From Mimosa pudica (Eukaryota; Streptophyta; Magnoliopsida; Fabales; Fabaceae), in assembly GCA_029929735.1 (NCBI GenBank), contig JAKELP010000005.1, positions 227,712-291,711 of the forward strand: DNA of 64,000 nt. The letters are read 5' to 3'. Of the stretch, positions 54,408-64,000 are shown piece by piece (within the stretch, counting starts at the first letter, position 1; each line of letters opens with the position of its first letter). The translations under genes were made by a program, and so were the position numbers. Below the pieces are notes generated by a model. It did not search any database, was not told the DNA's origin, and saw only the letters and a list, made by a program, of their open reading frames with translations.

Positions 54408-56935
54408 TGTAACGCCTCAATAAAATTTCGAACATACATAAACCAAAAATGTTCACCAAGTAACAAAATGGATATCCAATATAAAAATCCAGCAAAGCAT
54501 CATATTTAATTTCGAAATAAAATTCAAACCAAGTAATAAATTTTAAAACGTATTGGTAGTTACATGACAAAAACAGAAATTTTTGGTCCTTGGTAAAATA
54601 AATATCATAACAGTGCTCGAGTAGTACAATAGAGACTTTAAAGGCTTACTCCTCAAGTGTCTTCCCTTGCCTGCTATTTGATCCTTCACCTAAAAGTGTT
54701 AATAATGGGGTGAGATCGACATCTCAGTAACTACCGAAAAATCCTAACATACACCAGCAATTCATATACAAATATATTACAAATAATTATACTCAACGAA
54801 ATAATTTATAGTCTCTAATTACTCACATATTACACTGCACAAACACATAAACAAAAATAATAATAATTAACTCATGAAGTTAAAGAATGTATCATGCATG
54901 CCTCCCTTATACCGCCTCCACCCTTATTCCGCTGACAGGAGCCATAGGCTAACACATACACATAGTCCAAACAGAAACACATCCAATTGACTGGATTGTT
55001 TAAAGCTCACCATTACTTGAGATGTACCCTGCCAAAGGTACAGAGCTCAAGCTTGGACTATGGCTCCCCTCCTTAAAGAACGAATGTAAGGAGGTGTCAC
55101 ATGTCCCATAAATTCTTGAAATCCCTGGCAAAGGAAATCATAGAGGAGAGGGCCCTGACAAAGTACCACTCACTGTGCACCGAGTGATGACTTACCACGT
55201 GATAACACAATTCTCCAAACAAATCTTCTCTAATCCTACCCATTACCATGAATGCAAATGCTATGACATTTTTATCAATCTCAGAGAAACAATATATACA
55301 ATTCTAGTTCATAATATCATAACATTCCCACAACATATATAGTCATGCTTCCAAAAGGTCCAACTACCAAGTAAACGGTATTAACACATAAGCATGCTTG
55401 AAAAAGAACAAACAATAACACATTTCACATAGATAGCAGACAAGCATGCTTAAAAAAACTAAAATAATATTCAATCATAACAATACACATAAGCATGCTT
55501 GAAAAGGAACAAACTATAACACATTTCACATAATGTACATGGCAAGCAAGCATGCTTAAAAAAAACTAACGTAACATTCATACAACTAGCTTAACAAATT
55601 TCTCAATATAACAATATAATTTATCTTACATATTTCAATCAAGTCGTAATTATTTATAATACAGTTATACACAAATCACATGTATACGGAAGAATTTTCC
55701 GGAGTTACCTGTCGTTCCTTAGCACACAGGTGAACTCACAAGGTCACTTCAAATCTCTCACTGAGTATCTACAAAATCATAAGCACATATATACCTATTA
55801 ATACACTACACAATACTATCTAAAGTTTTCTAACACCAGCCTATACCCTCCTGCCACAATTTAATTTATAATTTACTTACATATAATAAACCGTTCTATT
55901 TTACATACTTGAGTATAATTAAAATTCTTGCAATTATATTTTATAATGGGTATAACATATTTACAATTTAATATTTCATTCACATAAAAAAATGGTTTAC
56001 CCAGCACTGACGCCGAACAGAACCTCACTTGTTTGAAATCAATTGATGATATGTTTGTTATATATATTCACTAAAGCCCAATAAAACTAAAGAAAGACTA
56101 ATGGAGGGTGTCATGTCATCATTCGTTTTTTTTAATTTGCAACAAGAATACAAGTATGTCTGCGTGAGGAGTATGCCACAAAGAAACGAAAAAGAATAGA
56201 AGACACATTGGGTTTTGTGAAATAGGCAGTAAGAGTTCCAATTTGTTTTTTTTTATCCTATGGGTACTCCACCGAAAAGAGAGGTAATGACTATGGGTTT
56301 TTCTTGTGTGTGATGCATTCAAGAACAGTGATTTGCAATAGTATTATAATGGACAAAAGACAAAAGTGGGTTGATGAAATCAGTGAGTGCAAGGGAAAAA
56401 AAAATAAACATGTGGCAAGAGATGACTAAATGAGAAGTAGGTGTATGCCATTCAAGTAATAGCATGTGAGGGAACTAACAAGATGGGACAACTATTATAA
56501 AACAATTGGAAAGGGAAATAAAAGTGTTGATAAGACTACAAGTGAGAGATAATGAAACAAAAACTTGAAGAAGATGAAAAAGGATACCTTTGAGAGGGGT
56601 TGAAGGTGGCGCTAGGAACAAGAAAGAATGAGAAGGGAATGTGTGTCATTGTGTGTATAGGAGAGAGGCTTCCTAGAGTTTTTGTTGTAATTGGGCCTTG
56701 CACATTTAGAATATAAGATGGACTTACACCTCATTCTATATGTTAATAGTAATTTTTTTTTCTATCTCACATTATAGTTGCTCTCCTATTATGCAAGTCT
56801 TTTGAATATTAATAATCATTGTATTTGTATATTTTTTATGAAATTTTATTACTTAATTAAATTCATTTTTTTAAAGCCATACACAAATAAAAAAAATAAA
56901 TAGCTAAATCCTATTATAAAATGAGGAATGTTACA
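54408..56935 (-). repeat. Tekay-type 3' LTR
   Basis: 2528 bp, TGTAAC...GTTACA. It contains four AAGCATGCTT-type palindromes in two tandem units of about 115 bp (55385-55585). The left flank CACGT may be the target duplication; its partner was lost with the truncated 5' LTR. Confidence 0.9.
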
Positions 56936-57009
56936 ATCTCCCCTACTAAAAAGAATTTTGTCCCCAAAATTCATACTACACTAAAGGACATACCTAGTTA
57001 AATAGATGA

Positions 57010-57630
57010 GGATATTCTTGTCTCATCTTCTCTTCCGTTTCCCAAGTGGCCTCACCGTGAGTCATTCCTCTCCAAATCACCTTTACTAGTTTGCTTATCC
57101 ATAACATCCACAATCTTCTCCGGTTCCACTTTATAAGATATGTTATCCCTCAGTTCTATTTCTTCTGGTTCAATGACATGAGAAGGATCTGGTTGGTATT
57201 TCTTCAATTGAGATACATGGAAGACATTATGAATGTTCGCCAACTGTGGGGGCAAGGCAATCCGATAAGCCACCAGCCCAACTTTATCCAAAATCTCATA
57301 AGGACCCATGAAACGAGGAGTGAGTTTCTTTGCCCGAATTGACCTGCCAATGCCAGTCATTGGTGTGACTCTCAAGAATACATGCTCGCCTTTCCTGAAC
57401 TCCAATGGTTTTCTTCTTCTATCAGCATAACTCTTCTGTCTACTCTGAGCAATAACCAGTTTCTCTTGTATCAGTTTAATCTTCTGAGTAGTCTGATCCA
57501 CTAAATCAGGACCCAACAAACTTCTCTCGCTTAACTCAGTCCAACAGAGAGGAGACCTACACTTTCGTCCGTATAATGCCTCATTGAGGTGCCATGCCAA
57601 TACTCGAGGAATAGCTATTGTTGTATGCAA
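57010..57630 (-). pseudogene. pol: Integrase C-terminus and broken chromodomain
   Basis: From ALYGRKCRSPLCW (integrase end, GPY/F-type region with PRFMGPYEILDKVG, and HNVFHVSQLKKY) into a chromodomain. The chromodomain begins VEPEKIVDVMD but the frame changes near 57075: the expected IWRGMTHGEATWETEE part lies in another frame and ends at about 57000. Chromodomains steer integration to marked chromatin; this one would be truncated. A further frameshift near 57595 separates it from the integrase core. Confidence 0.85.
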
Positions 57631-58729
57631 ACTCTACTAAGGGAAGGTGACTATCCCAACTTCCTGTCAATTCAATTGCACAAGCTCTCAACATGTCTTC
57701 TAGAGTCTGAATAGTTCTCTCTGTTTGCCCATCTGTTTGGAGATGATAAGCAGTACTGAACTTTAGCTGCGTCCCCATGGCATGTTGCAATGATCTCCAG
57801 AATCGCGAAGTGAATCGTGGATCTCGATCAGATACAATACTCTGGGGAACCCCATGTAATCTGATTATCTCTTTCACATATATGCCTGCTAACCTCTCTA
57901 AAGGATATTCTTCCTTGATAGCTAAAAAGTGAGCTAACTTAGTCAATCTATCGACAATTACCCAGATTTTATTATTTCCTGATGCGGTCGTAAGAAGTCC
58001 CGTGATGAAATCCATAGAAATGCTATCCCACTTCCATTCTGGAATGTCCAAGTTCTGCAATAATCCCGAGGGCTTTTGGTGCTCAATCTTGACCTTCTGA
58101 CAAGTCAAACAACGAGTAATAAACTCTGTCACATCTTTCTTCATACCTCGCCACCACCAATTCCGCTTTAGATCATGATACATCTTGGTTGCTCCAGGGT
58201 GAATTGTATACTTGCTCCTATGAGCTTCATCAAGCATGAGTTTCCTTAATTCCCCATCAATAGGAAGACAAATCCTCCCTTTATATCTCAATATTCCATC
58301 TGCACCAATTTCATAATTTGACTCTCTTTCTTCTTCAACATCCTCCCTTATACCCAATAGATACTCGTCTTCAAACTGAGCAAATTTAACTTCCTTCCAA
58401 GTTGCACTTTCAATAGTTAATGCTTCCATACTAGCAATTAAACCTGACATTACATCAATAGGAACATTATGCACATCCTCTAACATTTTATGTTCTCTGA
58501 CCATCAACTGAGCTACATGGATCGACTTTCTACTTAATGCATCTGCCACGACGTTTGCCTTTCCTGGGTGATACTTCAAACTATAATCGTAATCCTGGAG
58601 AAGCTCCATCCATCTACGCTGTCGCATATTAAGTTCCTTTTGGTCAAATAAATACTTTAAACTCTTATGATCACTGAATACCTCAAACTGTGAACCATAA
58701 AGATGATGTCTCCAAATTTTGCAATGCAA
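57581..58729 (-). pseudogene. pol: RNase H C-terminus and integrase
   Basis: RNase H ends with FSDHKSLKYLFDQKELNMRQ and HPGKANVVADALSRK. The integrase zinc domain has HRSKYTIHPGATKMYHDLKR and CLTCQKVK. The catalytic core keeps its three acids: Asp in ISMDFITGL, Asp in VSDRDPRFTS, Glu in GQTERTIQTLEDML. The frame is open for 382 codons. The frame joint to upstream RNase H near 58720 is a one-base insertion in a TTGCAAAATTTGG stretch. Confidence 0.9.
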
Positions 58730-59396
58730 ACACTATGGCTGCCAACTCAAGGTCATGAGTAGGATAGTTTCCTTCATGTGGCTTTAACTGTCGAGAAGTA
58801 TAAGCAACAACCTTATCATTTTGCATCAGAACGCACCCCAGACCTTTCTTAGAAGCATCTGTATAAAGGGTAAAGGTCTGCGTAGGATCTGGAATCACAA
58901 GCACTGGTGCAGTAGTCAACTTAGTCTTCAAATCTTGAAAGGCTATTTCACACTCCTCACTCCAAACATATGGCTGATTCTTTTTAGTTAAATTGGTTAG
59001 TGGCATGGCTATTTGTGAAAACCCTTTGATAAATCTCCGATAATAGCCTGCTAGTCCCAAAAAGCTTCTGATTTCCGTTACACTTTGTGGTCTTTCCCAA
59101 TTCAACACTGCTTCAATCTTGCCGGGATCCACTGTTACTCCTTCGGCTGACACAACATGACCCAAGAATTTTACTTCTCTAAGCCAAAAATCGCATTTAG
59201 ATAATTTGGCATACAGCTTGTGCTCTTTCAACACTTGCAACACAACTCGTAGATGCTCTTTATGCTCTTCCTCGTCCTTAGAGTAGATAAGAATATCGTC
59301 AATAAAGACAACTACAAATTTATCTAGGTAAGGTCTGAAGATGCGATTCATGTAGTCCATAAATACAGCTGGGGCATTAGTTAGCCCAAAGGGCAT
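58683..59396 (-). pseudogene. pol: Reverse transcriptase (C-terminal half) and RNase H start
   Basis: MPFGLTNAPAVFMDYMNRIF, then the catalytic FIDD in VVVFIDDILIYSKDEEEH, followed by the thumb and connection with FLGHVVSAEGVTVDPGKIEA and RSFLGLAGYYRRFI. RNase H begins at FTLYTDASKKGLGCVLMQ. The frame ends prematurely near 58683 because of the insertion at about 58720. Confidence 0.9.
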
Positions 59397-60943
59397 AACA
59401 AGAAACTCATAGTGGCCATATCTCGTCCTGAAGCAGTTTTCGGGATATCTTCAGGTTTGACCCTTAATTGGTGGTAACCAGACCTTAAATCAATCTTGGA
59501 GAATACGGATGCTCCGTTCAACTGGTCAAGTAGATCATCGATCCTAGGCAAAGGATATTTATTCTTAATGGTCGCCTTGTTCAATTGACGATAATCAATG
59601 CATAGTCTCAAACTCCCATCCTTCTTCTTCACAAAGAGTACTGGCGATCCCCAAGGGGACACACTAGGTCTGATGAAACCCTGCTCCATTAACTCCTCAA
59701 TCTGCCTCTTTAATTCCACTAATTCCAATGGGGACATTCGATAAGGGGCCTTAGATATGGGTTCTGTCTCAGGCGCTAGGTCAATAGAAAACTCTACTTC
59801 TCTCTCTGGAGGCAACCCGATCATTTCTTTTGGGAATACCTCTGGAAATTCATTCACCACCTCAATCTGATCTATCCCTTCTTCCACCTCTACTTTAATA
59901 GAGAAAAACACCATATAGGCTTGACATCCTTTACGAATACATTTTTCAGCATGCACAGATGACAATAATTGTGGTTTACTAGGACACCTAGATGGGACAG
60001 ATAAAACTATAGTCTTCTTTTTACAATCTAGAATGACATTATTTGCTGACAACCAATCCATACCTACTATAACATCAATACCTATCATAGGTATACATAC
60101 AAGATCTATTATAGAGGTCCTACCATCAAACTCAATCAAACAATTCAAACAAGCTTTAGAAGTTTTCACAGAGGCTCCAGCCGGTGTGGAAACCATCATA
60201 TCATAAGGCAATTCATAGGCATGCAATTTCAATCGAATTACACAAGCATTAGATATAAATGAGTGTGTTGCACCAGAATCAAATAAAGCTTCAATTTCAA
60301 AGCCTTGAAGTTTGAGTATACCTTTAATCAAATCTGGCGATGCACTGGCCTCCTGCTGCGATAACGCAAACACTCTTCCTGGAACTGCAGTTATAGCATT
60401 ACTAGCTCCTTGCGAGCTATCCTCACAGAATCTGGAGATGTAACCTGGCTTTCCACACTTGTAATAAACTAGACAATTCCCCACATGTACCCTTCCACAC
60501 TTCGAACACTTTTGGCTATTAGCTGTACTGATGGCAGGTGTTGAAGAGCCATTGAAAGAGTTTTGTCCTCCGCTGAACTGACTTCTCGGAGGTCTACTAA
60601 AATGACTCCTGGAAGGCCCACCAGAATAGTTTCTTGACGGCTGATTAAACCGGTTACTCACTCCACTGAAGCTCTGACTATTCCTCTTGCCAATTCCTCC
60701 TATTGGTCTCATGAATGAAGCAGATCTGGCCTGAATTTCCTTTGTCTTCTCAGCATCCTCTTCCCTTTTCCTTCTAGCAGTAGTACGCAGCTTGTCACAC
60801 ATCCTTTCAAAACTCGTTATTTCATCCAGAAATAGAGCTAAAGCTGTCTTCAACTCTGGCTTAGCTTTTTCCACCAAGCGATCACACATCCATTTAGGGT
60901 CATGACACTTCTGTGTATAGGAGCAGTACTTGGATAGTTCCAA
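59381..60943 (-). pseudogene. pol: Gag end, protease and reverse transcriptase N-terminal half
   Basis: After a gag segment (CSKCGRVHVGNC and a zinc knuckle whose first cysteine is Tyr and whose histidine is Tyr: YYKCGKPGYISRFC), the protease shows DSGATHSFIS. Reverse transcriptase begins near APYRMSPLELVELKRQIEEL and has SPWGSPVLFVKKKDG, CIDYRQLNKATIKNKYPLPR and FSKIDLRSGYHQLR. The frame breaks near 59410-59430. Confidence 0.9.
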
Positions 60944-61523
60944 GAAAGGAGATTCCCCTGCTGGAAAGTGAGAAACTCTGTTTCCTTCTCAACTCTAATA
61001 GAAACGGGAAAGTAATGTTTCAAAAATTTTTCCTTAAACTCTTCCCAACCGTAGGATACATCATCGTCTTTTTTACTATCCCACCATTCCTGTGTTGCTT
61101 TCTGCATCAATTGCTCAGCCATTAGCACCTTTTGTTGAGAGGTGCATACAACAACCTTGAAGATCTTTTCTAAATGCTTTATCCATTTGGATCTGGCTTT
61201 CCCTCAAATTTAGAAGGATTAAACTTTCTAAAATTTGACCAAACTTGGGTAATAGACTCAGAGGGGCGCTGAGATTGGGTGTCACTGCTGCCTCTTGACT
61301 CAGATATTCCATGGTGGTCACCTCCAGACAGCTTATCACTAGGCTCTTCTTCAATAGTATGGTCATTCTCCGGTTCAACGTTTCTGGCTGCTAAAATATC
61401 ATCATTCCTTTTGACTCTCTGGTCAATACTTAGTACTAACTCATGTAAACTCCGTAATATGGCGTCATTATTTTGGGGAGGACGTGTAACAGGAGTCGAA
61501 TCAGTCCTACGAGTGGTCACCAT
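60850..61523 (-). pseudogene. gag: Gag N-terminal part, two frame changes
   Basis: The start at 61523 reads MVTTRRTDSTPVTRPPQ. The matrix-like region reaches FRKFNPSKFEGKPDP, then a one-base shift near 61185 moves to the frame reading KHLEKIFKVVVCTSQQKV and ATQEWWDSKKDD. A second shift near 60955 (in a GGGG run) moves to the frame continuing at KYCSYTQKC. Typical Tekay gag; non-functional as it stands. Confidence 0.88.
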
Positions 61524-61719
61524 TCTCCCCTCCTATAGATAACACCACAAGGAGTCTAAGTAAGCTACACAGAATCCAACAATGAAGTCTATACCTAAAT
61601 AAAGAGAAGACATATGATATGATACTTAATTTGTCAAGACCTTTAAGAATTTAAGAAATCATTTATTTAAGGAACAATCAAAAGTAAAACAATTAAACCA
61701 AAAGCCAAGGAACGTAATT

Positions 61720-61731
61720 GCTCTGAAACCA
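61720..61731 (-). other. Primer binding site, initiator tRNA-Met
   Basis: Minus strand TGGTTTCAGAGC, one mismatch from TGGTATCAGAGC, three bases inside the 5' LTR boundary. Confidence 0.8.
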
Positions 61732-61734
61732 AAT

Positions 61735-62900
61735 TGTAACGCCTCAATAAAATTTCGAACATACATAAACAAAATTGTTCACCAAGTAACAAAATGGATA
61801 TCCATTATAAAAATCCAGCAAAGCATCATATTTAATTTCGAAATAAAATTCAAACCGAGTAATAAATTTTGAAACGTATTGGTAGTTAAATGACAAAAAC
61901 AGAAATCTTTGGTCCTTGGCAAAATAAATATCATAACAGTGCTCGAGTAGTACAATAGAGCCTTTTAAGGCTTACTCCTCAAGTGTCTTCCCTTGCCTGC
62001 TATTTGATCCTTCACCTAAAAATGTTAATAATGGGGTGAGATCGACATCTCAGTAACTACCGAAAAATCCTAACATACACCAGCAATTCATATACAAATA
62101 TATTACAAATAATTATACTCAACGAAATAATTTACAGTCTCTAATTACTCACATATTACACTGCACAAACACATAAACAAAAATAATAATAATTAACTCA
62201 TGAAGTTAAAGAATGTATCATGCATGCCTCCCTTATACCGCCTCCACCCTTATTCCGCTGACAGGAGCCATAGGCTAACCCATATACATAGTCCAAACAG
62301 AAACACATCCAATTGACTGGATTGTTTCAAGCTCACCATTACTTGAGATGTACTCTGCCAAAGATACAGAGCTCAAGCATAGACTATGGCTCCCCTCCTT
62401 AAAGAACGAATGTAAGGAGGTGTCACATGTCTCATAACTTCTTGAAATCCCTGGCAAAGGAAATCATAGAGGAGAGGGCCCTGACAAAGTACCACTCACT
62501 GTGCACCGAGTGATGGCTTACCACGTGATAACACAATTCTCCATACAAATCTTCTCTAATCCTACCCATTACCATGAATGCAAATGCTATGACATTTTTA
62601 TCAATCTCAGAGAAACAATATATACAATTCTAGTTCATAATATCATAACATTCCCACAACATATATAGTCATGCTTCCAAAAGGTCCAACTACCAAGTAA
62701 ACGGTATTAACACATAAGCATGCTTGAAAAAAAACAAACAATAACACATTTCACATAGATAGAAGACAAGCATGCTTAAAAAGACTAAAATAATATTCAA
62801 TCATAACAATACACATAAGCATGCTTGAAAAGGAACAAACTATAACACATTTCACATAATGTACATGGCAATCAAGCATGCTTAAAAAAAACTAACGTAA
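61735..62900 (-). repeat. Tekay-type 5' LTR, truncated
   Basis: It aligns with 54408-55574. After ACTAACGTAA at 62900 the sequences part: CATTCATAC in the 3' LTR, GCCTCGGTC here. Roughly the first half of the LTR (in element direction) is missing. Confidence 0.9.
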
Positions 62901-64000
62901 GCCTCGGTCTTTTCTTGTATTCCTCGAGTTAGGCTTCTTTTTATCATGCTGATTTCTCATTTTCATTTCCCCTTCTTTGTTAATTCGGTCTCTTCCACTC
63001 TTTTTTCATTCTCCCTGTTTCTCCGGCGAGCCTAGCGGCTGACGGCGACGGCGGGTGCCATTGACACAGGCAAGCTCAGATTCGAACTTAGGTGACTATT
63101 TTCTTCTCGTTTCACCTTTCTTTCATGCTATTTGGGCGATATGTGAGAGTGATCCGAGATTTACTTGTGGTTTCTATGTTTAATAATTTATTATAGGGAG
63201 TATAAAGCATCAAGTTTGATTTCTGTAGGAGGGTTTGAGGTTTTATTTGAAAGTTAATGAGTTGTGGTCATATTTTCAAAGCCCTAGATTTTGGTGTTGA
63301 AGAAATTTGAAGAGTCAGAAGCATCTTCGGCATTAAACTTTAAAATCTATCACTGTGGTAGTTTCTTTGAGCTTTGACATGGTTGAATGTGAGAACTAAA
63401 TAAGTGTATTGCAAATTGCTTTATCTCCTTTTCCTTTGGCTGCCCTTGGAACATAAAAGAGAAAGATCAAAATGACCTTGTGTGCTTGATTTGTGTGTGG
63501 ATTGAAGTTTTCCTAAGTCCCTTTTCTGTCATAGCCAATTGTGGGCATAAAGAATGGTATGAAAAGCATGTGAGATCAATGCATGGATATAATTTTAGTA
63601 GTGTTAATGTAGGTGCATTTACAAATTTTCTACTATTGCCTTTCATGTAGCTGAATTAATGGAGTTGGAATGGACGAGTTTGTTGTAATCTCTTAAGTCA
63701 TGAAAGACTTATGTGTTGTGATTTAAGCTTACTGGTTGGAGTTTAGGTATATGAAAACATGTTTTTGGTTAATTGGATATTTAGTGAAATTCTTAATATT
63801 TATAGTTAAAGAGTTTAGGAAGTTTAAAGATGTTGCATAAATGATTTTGGTTGAGTAGCTTTTTGATTATGATTTTAAGGATTGAGAGGCCTTTGTATTA
63901 TTAACTAAAGTAGGAGTTAGTTATTGTTTACCCTTTTTGGGATGATTAACATAAAAGTTTCCAATGAGAAAACGAGTAGTGAATGATTTAGATGATCGTG
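62901..64000 (+). other. LTR-like leader, family B, running off the window
   Basis: 63021-63053 matches the reverse complement of 8441-8473 at 32 of 33 bases. It is followed by GCAAGCTCAG, then CGAACTTAGGTGACTATTTT, as in the copy near 39.9-40.0 kb. The rest is AT/T-rich without coding potential. It could instead be the 5' leader and first intron of a gene beyond the window, since AGGTGA could be a splice donor. The shared block favours a repeat. Confidence 0.4.

Larger units (their letters stand above)
54408..62900 (-). mobile_element. Tekay-type Ty3/gypsy chromovirus, frameshifted, 5' LTR truncated
   Basis: The element reads on the minus strand. 3' LTR 54408-56935, polypurine tract at 56936-56946 (read as AGTAGGGGAGAT on the minus strand), internal coding region 61523-57010, tRNA-Met primer site at 61720-61731, and 5' LTR 61735-62900, which stops after 1166 bp where the 3' LTR continues. 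The order protease, reverse transcriptase, RNase H, integrase, chromodomain is that of chromoviruses. Six frame changes and visible LTR divergence (a few percent by eye) mark an older, inactive copy. Confidence 0.92.

Overview
The window is nuclear DNA of a flowering plant, most likely a eudicot. It is AT-rich, has GT-AG introns, contains one intron-bearing organellar CRM-domain gene, and is otherwise filled with plant transposon lineages (SIRE-type Ty1/copia, Tekay-type Ty3/gypsy, a gag-only LTR element, CACTA, Mutator-like fold-back elements, Stowaway-like MITEs). No tRNA, rRNA, CRISPR array or bacterial-type gene was seen. The species cannot be named from this sequence.

Layout. 1-2.7 kb: no gene recognised. 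2.69-5.64 kb (minus): a four-exon CRM-domain RNA-binding protein gene with a Stowaway-like MITE in intron 1 and an apparent frameshift in exon 2. 5.65-14.3 kb: AT-rich repeat debris, including a perfect 30-bp palindrome, a degraded gypsy-type LTR ending at 9184, duplicated 300-bp segments and a CACTA end fragment. 14.31-15.57 kb: a Mutator-like element with 300-bp inverted termini around a GC-rich, gene-like insert. 17.16-39.66 kb: a four-level nest, reading outside in: a GGGAC-rich element; a palindromic Mutator-like fold-back element (9-bp target duplication); a 20.6-kb SIRE-type copia element (5-bp duplication); and a 9.3-kb gag-only LTR element (5-bp duplication) inside the SIRE envelope-like ORF.

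39.66-47.4 kb: an LTR fragment, a solo LTR with a perfect 5-bp duplication inside an older MITE, then a run of small fold-back elements and a LINE RNase H relic. 48.45-52.78 kb: a CACTA element carrying intact-looking exons of a MIP1 leucine-zipper-like gene and of an Ulp1-type protease; it sits in the LTR of a decayed gypsy element whose gag relic follows. 54.41-62.90 kb (minus): a Tekay-type chromovirus with six frameshifts and a truncated 5' LTR. 62.90-64.0 kb: an LTR-like leader sharing a 33-bp GC-rich block with the LTR near 8.45 kb.

How the parts work together. The CRM gene is the only clear host gene. The SIRE copy has gag, protease, reverse transcriptase, RNase H and an envelope-like ORF, but has lost the integrase catalytic core. 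The element inside it has almost identical LTRs and no polymerase genes, so it must have been moved by another element's proteins. An array of five three-base-loop hairpins in its 3' non-coding region, a gene-like promoter and leader before the SIRE envelope-like ORF, and the exon capture in the CACTA element are the observations most worth following up.
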